DNA of 64,000 bases from Tritrichomonas musculus (GCA_039105265.1 JAPFFF010000009.1:3162001-3226000), one strand, 5' to 3'; counted from the stretch's first letter, positions 53,250 through 63,639 are shown. A program made the numbers and translations. Notes: generated by a model from the sequence alone, not told the origin.

Positions 53250-53897
53250 ATGTCGAACGACATTGAAATATATAAAATTATTGTCCTTGGAGCTTCATTT
53301 GTCGGAAAGACGCAATTAATTCATAGATATGCCGATAATTGTTTTGAAATTTCAAGTATTGAAACCATTGGTATTGATTTTAAGACAAAGTACGTCCAAA
53401 CGCATGGTAAAACAATTAAAGCTCAAATGTGGGATACTAGTGGGAAAATACACTTTTATTCGATTGCTCAAGTTTATTATAAAAGAGTATTTGGTGCCTT
53501 ATTTGTTTTTAGTATTCTTGATAGGAGCTCTTTTGATAGAGTTAAAGAAATTTGCCGGGATTACAATGAAGATTCTCCTCCAAATTCTTGTAATATCCTA
53601 GTTGGTACGAAATACGACTTAAAATTTTCACGTGAAGTTAATAAATCTGAAGCCAATGCATTTGCTGAAGAGTATAATATGAGATATATAGAAGTATCAT
53701 CAAAAGAAAATATAAATGTTGATCTTGTCTTTCAAACACTTTTTGATGAAATATATGAAAAAAAGAATAATCCGCCTAACCCCTATGTATCTCAAACAAA
53801 TAGGCAAACAGGAGCACAAGAGGTAAAGAAAGAAGATAAAGAAAAGGTCAATGATGATATTGGAGAGAATTCAAATTATGTTTTTTTTAAATTATAA
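53250..53897 (+). CDS. Divergent Rab-like GTPase lacking catalytic Gln and prenyl cysteines
   Basis: 215 residues. G1 GASFVGKT (14-21) and switch I TIGIDFKTK are normal. G3 is WDTSGKIHF instead of WDTAGQERF, so the Gln needed for GTP hydrolysis is Lys. G4 is GTKYDL (Asn to Thr) and G5 EVSSKEN. The C-terminus is Lys/Asp/Glu-rich and ends NYVFFKL with no Cys, so it cannot be geranylgeranylated in the Rab way. Together these suggest a pseudo-GTPase or a slow-hydrolysing, soluble Rab relative; a changed C-terminus by late frameshift is another possibility, though no CC was noticed downstream. The frame is uninterrupted. The upstream inverted-repeat arm may carry its promoter. Confidence 0.82.
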   Translation: MSNDIEIYKIIVLGASFVGKTQLIHRYADNCFEISSIETIGIDFKTKYVQTHGKTIKAQMWDTSGKIHFYSIAQVYYKRVFGALFVFSILDRSSFDRVKEICRDYNEDSPPNSCNILVGTKYDLKFSREVNKSEANAFAEEYNMRYIEVSSKENINVDLVFQTLFDEIYEKKNNPPNPYVSQTNRQTGAQEVKKEDKEKVNDDIGENSNYVFFKL

Positions 53898-54235
53898 TTT
53901 AAATAATTATAATTATTTTTTTTTCTTCCCCTGTAAAATATAAAATCCTTATTAGAAGCTTATAAATAGTATTAATGAATGGATGGTGTATTATATATTT
54001 AATTGATTTGATGTTTAGCTGAGCATTTCAAACTTTAATTAGAATATGGAAACTTAAATTATATCTTCATGTAATCTTTAAGAGAAAAAAAAGAGAAAAA
54101 TATTTGTATATTTTTATTCAAATGTGATAGTAAAGGTCAAAATTGGCCTTTACTGTCACGTTTTAAATCAATATCTTAAAAAATTTGAATAAATTAACCT
54201 GAGAGATAAGGATTTAGTAACGATTTAAGATAATT
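53898..54235. other. Convergent intergenic region with a stem-loop
   Basis: Lies between two convergent 3' ends. The hairpin at 54124-54159 is described separately; nothing else seen. Confidence 0.5.
54124..54159 (+). other. RNA-type stem-loop with G-U pairs
   Basis: GTGATAGTAAAGGTCAA pairs with TTGGCCTTTACTGTCAC across AA. Fifteen pairs are Watson-Crick and two are T-G. In plus-strand RNA all can pair as G-U; the minus strand would have A-C mismatches. It could sit in the 3' region of the Rab-like transcript. Confidence 0.45.
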
Positions 54236-56038
54236 TTATTGATCGTTTTCAGCCTCATTTTCTTGATCATTGTCTTCCTTGTTTTCTTCTTCGGTATGTT
54301 CTTCTGTGTCAGCTTTGGGAGTATTTTCTTCTGTGTCAGCTTTGGGAGTATTTTCTTCTGGGGTAGCTTCAGGTGAGGTTTCCTCTTTTGCATCTTCTTG
54401 TGTAGCCTGTTGTTCTTCTTTTGGAGCAGATTCATCTTGTGGCTTCTGCTGTGAAGATTGTTCAAGTTTTTGCATTACGTCTGATTTAGTATCTGCTTGA
54501 GCGAAGCTGAATTCCATTTCAGAAGTATTTAGTTGATCTGCTGAAATGATATTTGAACTGCTATCAGTGCCAAAGTTGAATGCTGGTGTTTCTTCAACTG
54601 TTGGTTCCTTGGGTTCAACATCTTTAATAGATGCGTAAAATCGCTGTGCAGCTGTCCTTAATGAAGCTTGCGGTGCTCCTGTTAATGTGAGAATTTCATT
54701 TTTAGTTTTAGCTACAGCAGGTAAACCATAAACTTCACCTGCAACTTCAAGACCAAGAATAGCTCTAACAGCAGATTTCCATTCTTTGCTTTGGAGTCCT
54801 TCTGCTAGTTCGTTAATGCTATCAATTGTAATGTTTTGCTTAAATGTGGTAAGTTCTTGTCCTGTTGCAAGAGCTCTGCCTCCAGTAACTTTCATGAGTT
54901 TCTTAGCTGGTGAAAGAGGTGGGCCTTTCTTCTTTTTGACTTGATTTAGTTCTTTATGAGAAACATTGCCAGAACTTGGTGCTGGTGTATAAGGATCAAT
55001 AAGTGAGGTGTTTGTCATGGTTTTATTCTTATCATCAAATACTCCAGCAGTTCCAGTAACCTGTGGTGGTGGTTGGTTATAAGATTCTTGATAGTAACCT
55101 CCAGGAGATGTATAAACTTGATTTTGTTGTTGCATTTGTTGTTGTTGATTAATTTGATTAACTTCGAAATCACCGAAACCAGATTTCTTGAATGAAAAAG
55201 TCTTTTTCATAGTATTTTTGATCGATTCTAAAACACTTTCACCAGAAGCCATAAATTTGTTTTGTTTTGGCTGTGACTTTGGAACGTTTGAAACGGATCC
55301 ATAAATGCTTGGTCCAGTTGGTGGAGGTTGGTTTAATATATAATTGTATGAATTTTGGTCGTATGTAGTATTTCCGTATGGTATTGAAGATGCTGGAGTT
55401 TGTGATGGATAAGGGGTTGTGATTGATGTTGATTGTGTTGGTGGTGTTTGGGATGGGTACGGGGTTGTTATTGAAGTGGAAGTTGGTTCAGGTTGTCCAT
55501 ATGCTGGCTGTCCATATGGCTGTTGACCATAGGTTGGTTGTCCATATGATTGTTGTCCATATGGTTGTTGTCCATAGGCTGGTTGTCCGTATGGTTGTTG
55601 TCCGTATACTGGTTGTTGTTGTCCGTATACTGGTGGTTGTTGTCCAAATCCAGTATTTGGAGCTGCATTATAAGTTTGGCATGCAAGTTCAAGAACTTCT
55701 TGTGCGAGGGTTTTCATTTGCTCATAAGGTTGCATACCATAAATTGGATGAGGATCGCCTGTAAATTGAATCGTATCAGAAATAGCTGGCGTAAATTGAC
55801 GAATTTCTAATATAACAGAGGGTGGTCCATAACGAGCTAAATGAAGCATCATAGTTAAAGATTTAATGCGTACTTGAACGAAACTGTTTGATAATTTTCC
55901 CGAAAGGTTTTTAATTATTTTTGGAACGTTGGATGGATCTTTCTGAACTATAGCGACTGCTTCGGTTAGTACTGTTTCAGGTACTGCATTGTCATCATTT
56001 GTGCATGCTTTTTCGACAATTCTTGAGCAAGCAAACAT
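54236..56038 (-). CDS. ENTH/VHS-domain protein, tepsin/MTV1-like
   Basis: 600 residues. N-terminal ENTH/VHS-like superhelix (about 1-120: [73 protein letters not shown]). 'F(T/S)GxPDPxxG' followed by a final helix is typical of the tepsin ENTH domain. Then a disordered linker with repeats of [10 protein letters not shown] and SQTPP, a basic patch, and a second helical domain (about 385-475: [42 protein letters not shown]), possibly the tVHS-like domain of tepsin or MTV1. The last 80 residues are Glu/Asp/Gln-rich with repeats NTPKADTEE. Known for the family: clathrin- or AP-4-linked vesicle coat accessory. The ATG at 56038 has a possible initiator about 35 bases upstream. Epsin-like function is the alternative. 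Confidence 0.75.
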   Translation of the reverse strand: MFACSRIVEKACTNDDNAVPETVLTEAVAIVQKDPSNVPKIIKNLSGKLSNSFVQVRIKSLTMMLHLARYGPPSVILEIRQFTPAISDTIQFTGDPHPIYGMQPYEQMKTLAQEVLELACQTYNAAPNTGFGQQPPVYGQQQPVYGQQPYGQPAYGQQPYGQQSYGQPTYGQQPYGQPAYGQPEPTSTSITTPYPSQTPPTQSTSITTPYPSQTPASSIPYGNTTYDQNSYNYILNQPPPTGPSIYGSVSNVPKSQPKQNKFMASGESVLESIKNTMKKTFSFKKSGFGDFEVNQINQQQQMQQQNQVYTSPGGYYQESYNQPPPQVTGTAGVFDDKNKTMTNTSLIDPYTPAPSSGNVSHKELNQVKKKKGPPLSPAKKLMKVTGGRALATGQELTTFKQNITIDSINELAEGLQSKEWKSAVRAILGLEVAGEVYGLPAVAKTKNEILTLTGAPQASLRTAAQRFYASIKDVEPKEPTVEETPAFNFGTDSSSNIISADQLNTSEMEFSFAQADTKSDVMQKLEQSSQQKPQDESAPKEEQQATQEDAKEETSPEATPEENTPKADTEENTPKADTEEHTEEENKEDNDQENEAENDQ

Positions 56039-57108
56039 TGTATATCGAGTTTTGAGACGGTTTACGGTTTTAATGAATTGGATTTATGGTTAAAAATAAA
56101 AAGTTTCTTCAAATAGTGCTAATTGAATGAAAATATAATAAATCAATAAGCTTTTTTTGACTAAAAACTGTTCTTTATTTGATTGGATAAATGTTTTTCT
56201 CAGGATGATTTTGTAATTTCAATTCATCAAAAAATAACGATAAATTATTTAAAATATTCTATATTCTATTTTCTCTTTTTCTAAGTTTTGAATTAAATAA
56301 AATACAGAAAAAGTTTTGATTTGACATTTCTAATTGGAAGAATAGAATTTATTATTTTTTCTTAAGAGGGCAGTATTCAAAGGGTTTTTTTGATCAATTA
56401 CAAATATTATCTTTTTTACAATTTATTTAAAAAAGATTTATTTTTTTTTTGATAATAATATATTCTTTTCTCTTTTTAAAATATATTTTATATTAAGATA
56501 TTCATGTTTATTTTTTTTGAATGCAAAATATTGGTTTTTTAGAAAATTTCATTTAGATTTGAATTTTTTTATTTTTTTTTCGATGGGAAAAACTATGGAA
56601 AATATGAAGAATGCAAAGTTCAAAAATATTATTTAGGCGCAAAAAGATTTTTTTAAATCAAATTTAAAAGACAGGTCTTATTTTGGCTTTGATACAGATA
56701 ATCTGGTGTATCATATTTTTCTGCCACACTTTTTCAAAGGATAATAAAATAAAATAATTTTATCTTAAAAAAAAAAGATAAAATATTATTCATTTTAAAT
56801 GAATTAAAATCTACATTTATTTACTAATATGTAACTAGTAAATAATTAATTAATTTGCAATATTGGTTATAAAAAAAATGAATATGATTTTTATCACAAA
56901 CACAATTATTACGAATTTAATATGGTTAAATTCATGATCGGTATAGGTCATTATCCAGGTTAAGCTCATTCAATTTTTTCACGATGGAAGGTGACTCGAA
57001 AAAAAGTTAGAAATTTTATCCAGATATTCCCAGATAATCCAATTATATGATTGTTCCAAACAACAGAAAAAAAAAAACAATATAAACAAATTAAAACTAA
57101 TTATAAAT
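56039..57108. other. Intergenic, AT-rich
   Basis: Many A and T runs; no gene or repeat recognised. Confidence 0.45.
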
Positions 57109-58005
57109 TCAAAATTTAATATTTAGAATTTTTTTAATTAACTTAGAAATGTTTAGTTTTTTGAAATTTACGTTTTTTTTTTTTTTTATCCCTCGGAACT
57201 TCTTTATTCCTTTGACGTTATTTTTGTCTAGCATCATTTTTCCTTTTCCTTTCGCTTGGAGTGTTTCTACGTATGCACTCATTTTTCCATTCAATTTCAT
57301 CTTTCTTAATTTCATCCATAACTTGTGGTGAAATGCATCCAGGACAAAACATTTCCTGTATTTGTGAATCAAAATGGTCATTATTATTTCTACCAACAGC
57401 AACAGCCCATCTAGCTTCATTTGAGGTATTAAATGTTGCGTTTTTAGGTAGAACTTTTGTTGAAGATGCATTAAACGATTCATTTGGCTGAGTTCTGACA
57501 TCACCAGTTTGGATTACTATATCAGTTGTTTTTTTTAAACAAGCTTTCAAAAGATTCTTTGAGCTTTTTGTTTTTTTTGCCTGCTTCTTATTCCCAAAAT
57601 GTTTTGGTCTCATACCTATCCTTTCTTGGCCTTCCACGTCTATCAGCTTTGATCTGTTCATTTGGATAAACGCAATTGTCATGAAACCCGGTAATGTGGT
57701 CTGCCATATTATTCCGCATCTTGTCGCGTTGTTGTGGGTCTTTAACATTAAACACCAAATATTTGAACTATTATATAATTTTTCCAATTAGTACTTCAAA
57801 AAGTGCAAAGCACTTTTTTAATGTGCTCCTTTCTTCGTCTTTTTTATCTTTAATTTCAAGACTCAAATTATCAAAATGAGTATTAGCTTTGCGCTTGATT
57901 TCCTGAGCCGCGTGGCCAGGATCAAGCGTTTCGCTTAATTTTAAATCAACTCTTCTCTTGATAATGCCAGGAGTTTGGCCATCATGATCATGATATATAG
58001 TCTAA
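57109..58005 (-). pseudogene. Broken MULE-type transposase fragment (second family)
   Basis: Read on the minus strand. First HDHDGQTPGIIKRRVDLKL with LDPGHAAQEIKRK (about 57870-57990), which recalls the 'DHDxSxxKII...DPGHAxKxLxK' block of one group of Mutator-like transposases. Then a stretch in another frame with DHITGFHDNCVYPNEQ (about 57660-57710), then QPNESFNASSTKVLPKNATF with a following EARWAVAVGRNNND (57380-57490), like the NESxNxxxxxxxPK motif of the same group. The pieces lie in more than one frame, so the gene is dead. No terminal repeats were found. It is not the same family as the transposase at 39483-41561. Confidence 0.6.
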
Positions 58006-58509
58006 TTTTTTGTTTTTTATCATTGGCTTTAAATTCGTTAATCCACGTTAGTAGTATATGTATGACCGTTTGAACAGGGGATAAAAAAATGACCCTTCAT
58101 CATAGGCTTTACAATCCTCAAACTCCTATTCAATTACTCGAAAAATCGCCACTTTTTTAAAATATGGACACCATTTCGCTTAAAAATGGCATAGACAAAC
58201 TTTGAATAAATGAACTTGTTTAGTAGTATATATCAGTCGGTTTCCGTCAGGCTGAAGCCCAACGTCAACACGACTAATGAACAAAAATAATATGAACTCA
58301 TTTATTGTTTGATATCAATTGAAGTTCATTTATTGGACAATTCATTTAATTCATTCTCAAGTTGGCAGCTAAAAAATCTATGATGTTATTCAATATTAAA
58401 ATTATTAAAAACTTAAATATATAAATAACTATATCAGACCAAGGAAAAAAAACTAATGTTGAGATATAATAAAAATACTTGATCAATTTTGAATTATGCG
58501 CCCTTTTAT
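58006..58509. other. Region upstream of the hAT-type MITE
   Basis: TAGTAGTATAT occurs near 58050 and again near 58220, a direct repeat about 170 bp apart. No gene. Confidence 0.4.
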
Positions 58510-59123
58510 ATGATGAGCTGGGATGGTCAACGTTGAAAAAATTGATTACTGAGAGACCGTTTTAAAGCTCTTCGTTATCAACGTTGTCAACGTTGAAATG
58601 ATGTCAACGCCAACGTTGCAAATGACATTGAAAATGATCGTCCAAAAATATGTCACTTTTTAACTTTTTTCAATTTCAATTCAACGAATTGAAGTCAAAG
58701 TTACAATTTAGAATTTTTACATGAAAATAGAATTGTTAATAATGAACAAATACTAATTAATTTTGAATTAGAATATTATTGCTTTTACACTCTTCATTAT
58801 TCTTAAAATTTAATCATACTCTTACTTTTATAATTATTTTATGATATAAAAATTTGTATGGTGGAAAAAATTTGAATGGTGGAAAAAATATATCAAAAAG
58901 TTATAATTTTAAAATGATAAAAAAAACTTTTTCATAATATAATTTGAATTAACGTTAACTCGTTCGTTTTTTCAATGTTATCTGAACGCTGAGAGCTTCG
59001 TTGATGGTCGTTCATTTTGTTGACCTTAACAGGCTCAACGTCGTTGATCGTTGACTGTCAATGAACGAGACGTTATAAAATTCAACGAGCTCAACGTCAA
59101 CGTTGGCCATCCCTGATGATGAG
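58510..59123. mobile_element. hAT-type MITE with perfect 8-bp target duplication
   Basis: 598 bp (58518-59115) with ends CTGGGATGGTCAACGTTGA and the complement of CAGGGATGGCCAACGTTGA. CAGGG(A/T)TGG-type ends are characteristic of hAT transposons. It is flanked by perfect ATGATGAG (58510-58517 and 59116-59123), the expected 8-bp duplication. Both halves are filled with CAACGTTG/TCAACGTC motifs, several overlapping, a likely transposase-binding array. No coding capacity. Confidence 0.88.
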
Positions 59124-59401
59124 GAAAAAAAATGCATGAAAAATGTCAATTATTAGAAAATAATTTGAATTTGTAATAAAAATCATTTTTTTTTCTAAAG
59201 TATCAACTATTTATAGCTAAATTGCATGTTAAAATTAAATTAAAATGGAAAAAATTGTAAATGATATCTTCAAAAAAAACCATCAAAAAATAGAAAAAAA
59301 TAATACCAACAGAATAAGTATAATGTATAAAAAACATTTTATCTATTTTCAATTTAAAAATTTTAAATTTCATTATACAATTGCATATAAACTCCGTTAA
59401 G
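59124..59401. other. Short intergenic stretch between MITE and Tc1 element
   Basis: AT-rich; no feature. Confidence 0.4.
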
Positions 59402-60704
59402 TAAAGTTCGCATATAAAAAATAAACTTAATAAAAATTCAATTAATTTCAAAGAAACCGAAATTTTATATGCGAACTTTATTTTTTAAAAAGTTACTATA
59501 TCTCTCAAAAAGTTTAAAAAAAAATTTATTTATAATAATCGATAAGAATCATGAATTTTTTAACTTCTTTCCACAAGCCGTTTAAACATTCTCCATTGTG
59601 GTTCATGCATACAATGCATCTGGCTTGAAATGAAGAATAAATATTATTTATTACTGAAGTTGGAATATCATTCCATTCTTTAACTAATCTATCAAAAAGT
59701 TCATCTTGATCTTTGAATTTAACACCGGCCAATTTTCCCTTCAAAAAGTGCCAAAGTTGTTCTATTGGACTTAAGTCCGGCGATTTTGCAGGCCAATCAA
59801 GAACTTCAGGAACTATATCAGAGAGGACGCCCATTGTATATCTTGATTTATGCGGGGGCGCATTATCCTGTTGGAAGATGTAATTTTTTCCAAAATTTTT
59901 TTCTATATCTATAAAAACATCATTTGATAATAAGAGGTCTACATACTTTATTGAATTCATCTTCCCATGAACTCGTAACAATTTTGTACGATAGCCGCCG
60001 GGGCCTATCCCTCCCCACACCATCACAGATATAGGGTGACCTTCTTTGGTGTAGAACGTTCCAGGAGGGAAGTGACCCCGTCGGCGCCATATTCCACCTT
60101 TTTCTAGATTTTCTTCGACAGTTGACTCATCTGTTATTATAAAGTTTGGAATATTTTCTTGAGAATAATTGGAAATTTTGGTTGAAAAGTCCATTCGTTT
60201 GATTTTATGATAGTTTGTTAAATTAGGTATCGGGACCTTTTTGAAGTATTTAATTCCATCAGAATTGAGAATTGTTTTGATGGAAGGATTTGAAAGTCCA
60301 AAATTATTTGCTGCGACGGTTAAACTTGTTTCAGGCAAGTTCTCAAAATAGTCAATGACATTATTTTCAACTTCTTCTGTTATTTTTTTTGGAGCACCTC
60401 GTTTAGGACTTAAAGTTCCATCTGTGTTATATCTTAAAATAAAGCTTCGGATCGTTGATATTTTAATACCTGTTATACGAGATAAACACGTCCATTTTGG
60501 TCCATAATCATCGTAAAGTCTAATCAAATGGGCCTTTTGGTCATTTGTTAAGCATTCGTAAATCATTTTAAAATTGAATACTTTGGTCTTTTTTTTTATC
60601 GTCAAATTTTAAAAGAAATTGATGAGATTATTATATAAATAAATTTATACATTGAATTTTTAAATGCAATATTCAATTTTGAATTATTTTATATGCGAAC
60701 TTTA
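59402..60704. mobile_element. Tc1-like DNA transposon with an extra internal end
   Basis: Ends AAGTTCGCATATAAAA at 59404-59419 and its complement at 60687-60702, each followed outward by TA (59402-59403 and 60703-60704), the Tc1/mariner target. A third copy of the end, inverted, lies inside at 59463-59478, also followed by TA, so 59404-59478 alone looks like a 75-bp miniature element joined to a transposase copy. Confidence 0.75.
59526..60566 (-). CDS. Tc1-like transposase (DD34E)
   Basis: 346 residues from ATG 60566; the frame is open a little further to a TTG. N-terminal paired-type helix-turn-helix region (ECLTNDQKAHLIRLYDDYGPKW, then ISTIRSFILRYNTDGTLSPKRGAPKKI, which includes the GRPR-like basic hinge). 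Catalytic core: D in FIITDESTVEE, D in FQQDNAPPHKSR, and E in LDWPAKSPDLSPIEQLW, with exactly 34 residues between the second D and E, hence DD34E. Uninterrupted and with all catalytic residues, so it may encode an active enzyme. Cut-and-paste transposition into TA is known for the family. Related trichomonad mariner elements (Tvmar1) are DD34D, so this is a different branch. Confidence 0.9.
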   Translation of the reverse strand: MIYECLTNDQKAHLIRLYDDYGPKWTCLSRITGIKISTIRSFILRYNTDGTLSPKRGAPKKITEEVENNVIDYFENLPETSLTVAANNFGLSNPSIKTILNSDGIKYFKKVPIPNLTNYHKIKRMDFSTKISNYSQENIPNFIITDESTVEENLEKGGIWRRRGHFPPGTFYTKEGHPISVMVWGGIGPGGYRTKLLRVHGKMNSIKYVDLLLSNDVFIDIEKNFGKNYIFQQDNAPPHKSRYTMGVLSDIVPEVLDWPAKSPDLSPIEQLWHFLKGKLAGVKFKDQDELFDRLVKEWNDIPTSVINNIYSSFQARCIVCMNHNGECLNGLWKEVKKFMILIDYYK

Positions 60705-61098
60705 TTTAATTAAGTTTATTTGAAGATAATAAAAAGCCATTCAATATTTTCAGAGAATTTCTCAAATTTTTTTCTGAAATGATCAGAATTTTCCAGATCA
60801 ATGTAATTAAAAAAAATAAAATATAATTATTGGGAAATTTAATCAAATTTTATTTAATTGTATAATAAATTTTATGTTAGAAAAAATAATTTTTTATGAT
60901 TTTATTATTTAAAAACATTTATTCTTTATATTGAATGAAAAAAACTCAAATATACTGCACCAGAAAGGTATGGAAACTCTTTTTTAATTCAATTTTATTT
61001 TTGGCAAAAAAAACTTGAATATTGATTATTTTTTATTAAAAATTAATCCATCGTCATGTATATAATATTTGTATCATAAATTTAAAATTACCTTTCGG
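60705..61098. other. Intergenic, AT-rich
   Basis: No feature seen. Confidence 0.4.
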
Positions 61099-61303
61099 TA
61101 GACTTGTTATTTTGAGAATCGATATCAAAAACGTCACTTTTTTTCATCTGATACTCGATTATCAGTTTAAAAATCTGATATCGAGATTATCGATTATCAA
61201 GATATCAGATATGAAATGTGATATAAAAATAATTGTAATCTTGATATCAATTACCGAGATTTCGAGATCTCAAACAAATTTATCTTTTTTTATAATTGGT
61301 ATT
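61099..61303 (-). mobile_element. Truncated second copy of the TAGACTTGTTATT MITE
   Basis: Begins with the same end TAGACTTGTTATT and follows the complement of 24825 downward for about 205 bp with few differences (for example GAGATTTCGAGATCTC versus GAGATCTCGAGATCTC), then stops at GGTATTTG near 61303. The other end is missing. Confidence 0.8.
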
Positions 61304-61329
61304 TGAAGATTCCGCCACCAGATTGTAAT

Positions 61330-61488
61330 TTATCTTAATCCGTTCATTCCTTGAATAACAGCATTTTGTGATTGTGTCGATGTGTCAGTTCTTTCTTTAA
61401 TTGTACGAAGGACTGAATCTTGATATTTATATTTCTTGATTTCATGTTTGATACAATGAAAAGCTGCTTCCATCTCTTTGTTCTTCAT
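61330..61488 (-). pseudogene. Short coding remnant of unknown gene
   Basis: A 52-residue frame starting MKNKEMEAAFHCIKHEIKKY and ending QGMNGLR. The same frame upstream, beyond a TAA, reads KSFANSDAAWKQPFWYN, which is also protein-like, so this is probably the C-terminal end of a longer dead gene. Family not recognised; it begins 27 bp from the truncated MITE. Confidence 0.35.
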
Positions 61489-61585
61489 GAATTCTTTCTC
61501 TTAATTATACCAAAAAGGCTGCTTCCATGCAGCATCACTGTTAGCAAATGATTTCTAGACCCGATTTTTTTAAATGAAGTGATGA

Positions 61586-61669
61586 GGCGCTTTTTTTGAT
61601 AAAACTAAAAAGGCGCCTTTTAATTTACAGCAAAAAAGGCGCCTTTTTAGTTTTATCAAAAAAAGCGCC
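61586..61669. repeat. 36-bp perfect stem-loop with GGCGCC
   Basis: Arms 61586-61621 and 61634-61669 are exact complements, separated by 12 bases. Each arm holds GGCGCCTTTT and GATAAAACTAAAAA. A further AAAAAAGGCGCC follows at about 61685. GGCGCC also occurs in the ends of the foldback element. In AT-rich DNA such a GC-cored stem is outstanding. Confidence 0.85.
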
Positions 61670-62886
61670 TTTTTTTATTTTTAACAAAAAAGGCGCCATT
61701 TTAGGTAGATCCACTTTTCCGTAAATTCTGCAGTACGTTAATTTTTTTTGCACTTTTCCGTAATTTCTGCAATGACTTTTTTAAATATTTTTTTTTATAA
61801 TTATTTTTATTTAAATATTTATTAAACTTAATTAATTATTAAAATAAATTATGGGTCAAATCCTAGTGAACCCGAGTTCTAAAAAAATATCAGCACCCCC
61901 TCTCAAAAAGTTCAAAAAAAAAAAAAAGCATTCAATTTTTTTCCAACTATTTTTGAATGGTTTATTTTATTAGAACTTTTTGAATGATTTATAAAAATGA
62001 TTAAAATTAAAAAAAAAATTCTGACAAAATGAAAAATGTGAGTTTTCTGGTTATGTAAAAAAATTAAAAATAGCAAATATATATATAAAAACAGATTGTA
62101 AATTACAAAACTTAATTTTATGAGATTAATCAAATAAATTACAAAACTTCAAATATTTTTGTGAATGTTTGTTTAATTATGTAGTAACCATTCGGCTGTT
62201 TCGTAATCCCTTTCTATCTGAGCTTGACATCACCAATTTTTAAACACTGCCATTCTCGAAATTTGGAATTACTGCGCATGGAATAGAAATTACGGCATAT
62301 AAAAAACGGTAACTTTTTCAAATAATAAATGGTCATGTTAAAACTTTGTGAATATTTGCTTTGAATCCATGTTGGTTAAGATAAAAAAAACTCACGCTTA
62401 ATATTTTAACGTTTTTTTTTATATACCGTAACTCATGCTTTATATTTTAATAAACCAGACCAATTTATTACAGAAACTAATCTCACTTGCATATGATTGT
62501 CCTTGCAGTTATATTAGTTGATTTTATTCAGCATCAGCATACCATTATTTACTCAAATCATCCTCGCCTGCTCAAATCAATTATCCAATTTTATTTTAAG
62601 ACTGAAGTCTCCTCCACCTATTATCAAATGTGTAATAAGAAATTACTTGTAAATAATTAATTATATTTCTTCTCAAAAACGACCAAATAAAATACGGCTA
62701 TTGCATAGAGCGGGTTCGGAAAAATTACTGATTTGACAACGGAACTCTCCAACTTACGACCGTAAGGGTTAATTATGTGGGAAAAAATAGAAAGTTTTGG
62801 GATAAATTGAAAAAATAGTAGAAATGAACAGTTGTCAGAAAAGTTGTAGAATAAAATGAAAGATAAGTAGCAGTATTATATATTTA
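61670..62886. other. Repeat-bearing intergenic region
   Basis: CACTTTTCCGTAA(A/T)TTCTGCA occurs twice (about 61710 and 61751). CTCA(C/T)GCTTAATATTTTAA-like sequence also occurs twice (about 62391 and 62433). No gene; a 73-residue minus-strand frame (61912-62133) is low-complexity. Confidence 0.45.
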
Positions 62887-63102
62887 ATGAACTCCCTGAT
62901 CAGATATTTCGATAGAGGTGTCGCAAAAAGTGTAGCTGAACATAATCAATCAAATTCAAAAAATCTAATGCTCGTTCTAATAATGATGAAATTCCATGGA
63001 GTCAATGATAGATATGCTGCAAAGCAAACCAATTGGCCAGATGATATATTATATTACACTGCATATCCTTATAAAGCATCTCGAAAAGCACATAAACAAT
63101 AA
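62887..63102 (+). CDS. Possible small gene, 71 residues
   Basis: ATG 62887 to TAA 63100-63102. The sequence MNSLIRYFDRGVAKSVAEHN... has a normal composition (no long runs) and an Asp/Trp/Tyr-containing end (NWPDDILYYTAYPYKASRK). Not recognised. It lies just before a minisatellite and could be the remnant of a transposon gene. Confidence 0.25.
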   Translation: MNSLIRYFDRGVAKSVAEHNQSNSKNLMLVLIMMKFHGVNDRYAAKQTNWPDDILYYTAYPYKASRKAHKQ

Positions 63103-63119
63103 ACCTGTAAATCGAGCTT

Positions 63120-63635
63120 TAACAGAATACTAAGGCATAATAAGTTGTAAGATAAGGAGTAGAATAAGTTATAAAATAAGTCGTACGATAAATTGTGAGA
63201 TAAGTAATAGGATAAGGTAAAAGATAAGTAGTATATTAAGTTATAAAATAAGTCGCAGGATAAGTTGTAAGGTAAGTAATAGGATAAGGTAAAAGATAAG
63301 TAGTATAGGAAGTTGTAAGATAAGTAGTATAGGAAGTTGTAAGATAAGTAGTATAGAAAGTTATAAGATAAGTTGTAAGATAAGTTGTAAGATAAGTTGT
63401 AAGATAAGTTGTAAGATAAGTTATAAGATAAGTTATAAGATAAGTTATAAGATAAGTTATAAGATAAGTTATAAGATAAGTTATAAGATAAGTTGTAAGA
63501 TAAGTTATAAGATAAGTTGTAAGATAAGTTGTAAGATAAGTTGTAAGATAAGTTGTAAGATAAGTTGTGAGATAAGTTGTAAGATAAGTTGTGAGGTAAG
63601 GAAAAAGATAGAAGTAAGATAAGTCTTAAGATACA
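63120..63635 (+). repeat. 12-bp minisatellite (TAAGTTGTAAGA)
   Basis: About 40 imperfect copies of TAAGTTGTAAGA / TAAGTTATAAGA, most regular from 63360 to 63600 and diverged toward the left. The minus strand reads as (YNLS)n, which is an artefact of the period. Confidence 0.9.
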
Positions 63636-63639
63636 CAAG

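Noticed and set aside
61586-61669. Bacterial-type terminator
   Set aside because: Stem and T-runs look similar, but the DNA is eukaryotic and no gene ends here.
61600-61700. E2F-type promoter sites from GGCGCC
   Set aside because: GGCGCC is preceded by A-runs, not the TTT of an E2F site, and no gene follows.
63069-63638. 189-residue (YNLS)n protein
   Set aside because: Translation of a 12-bp minisatellite.
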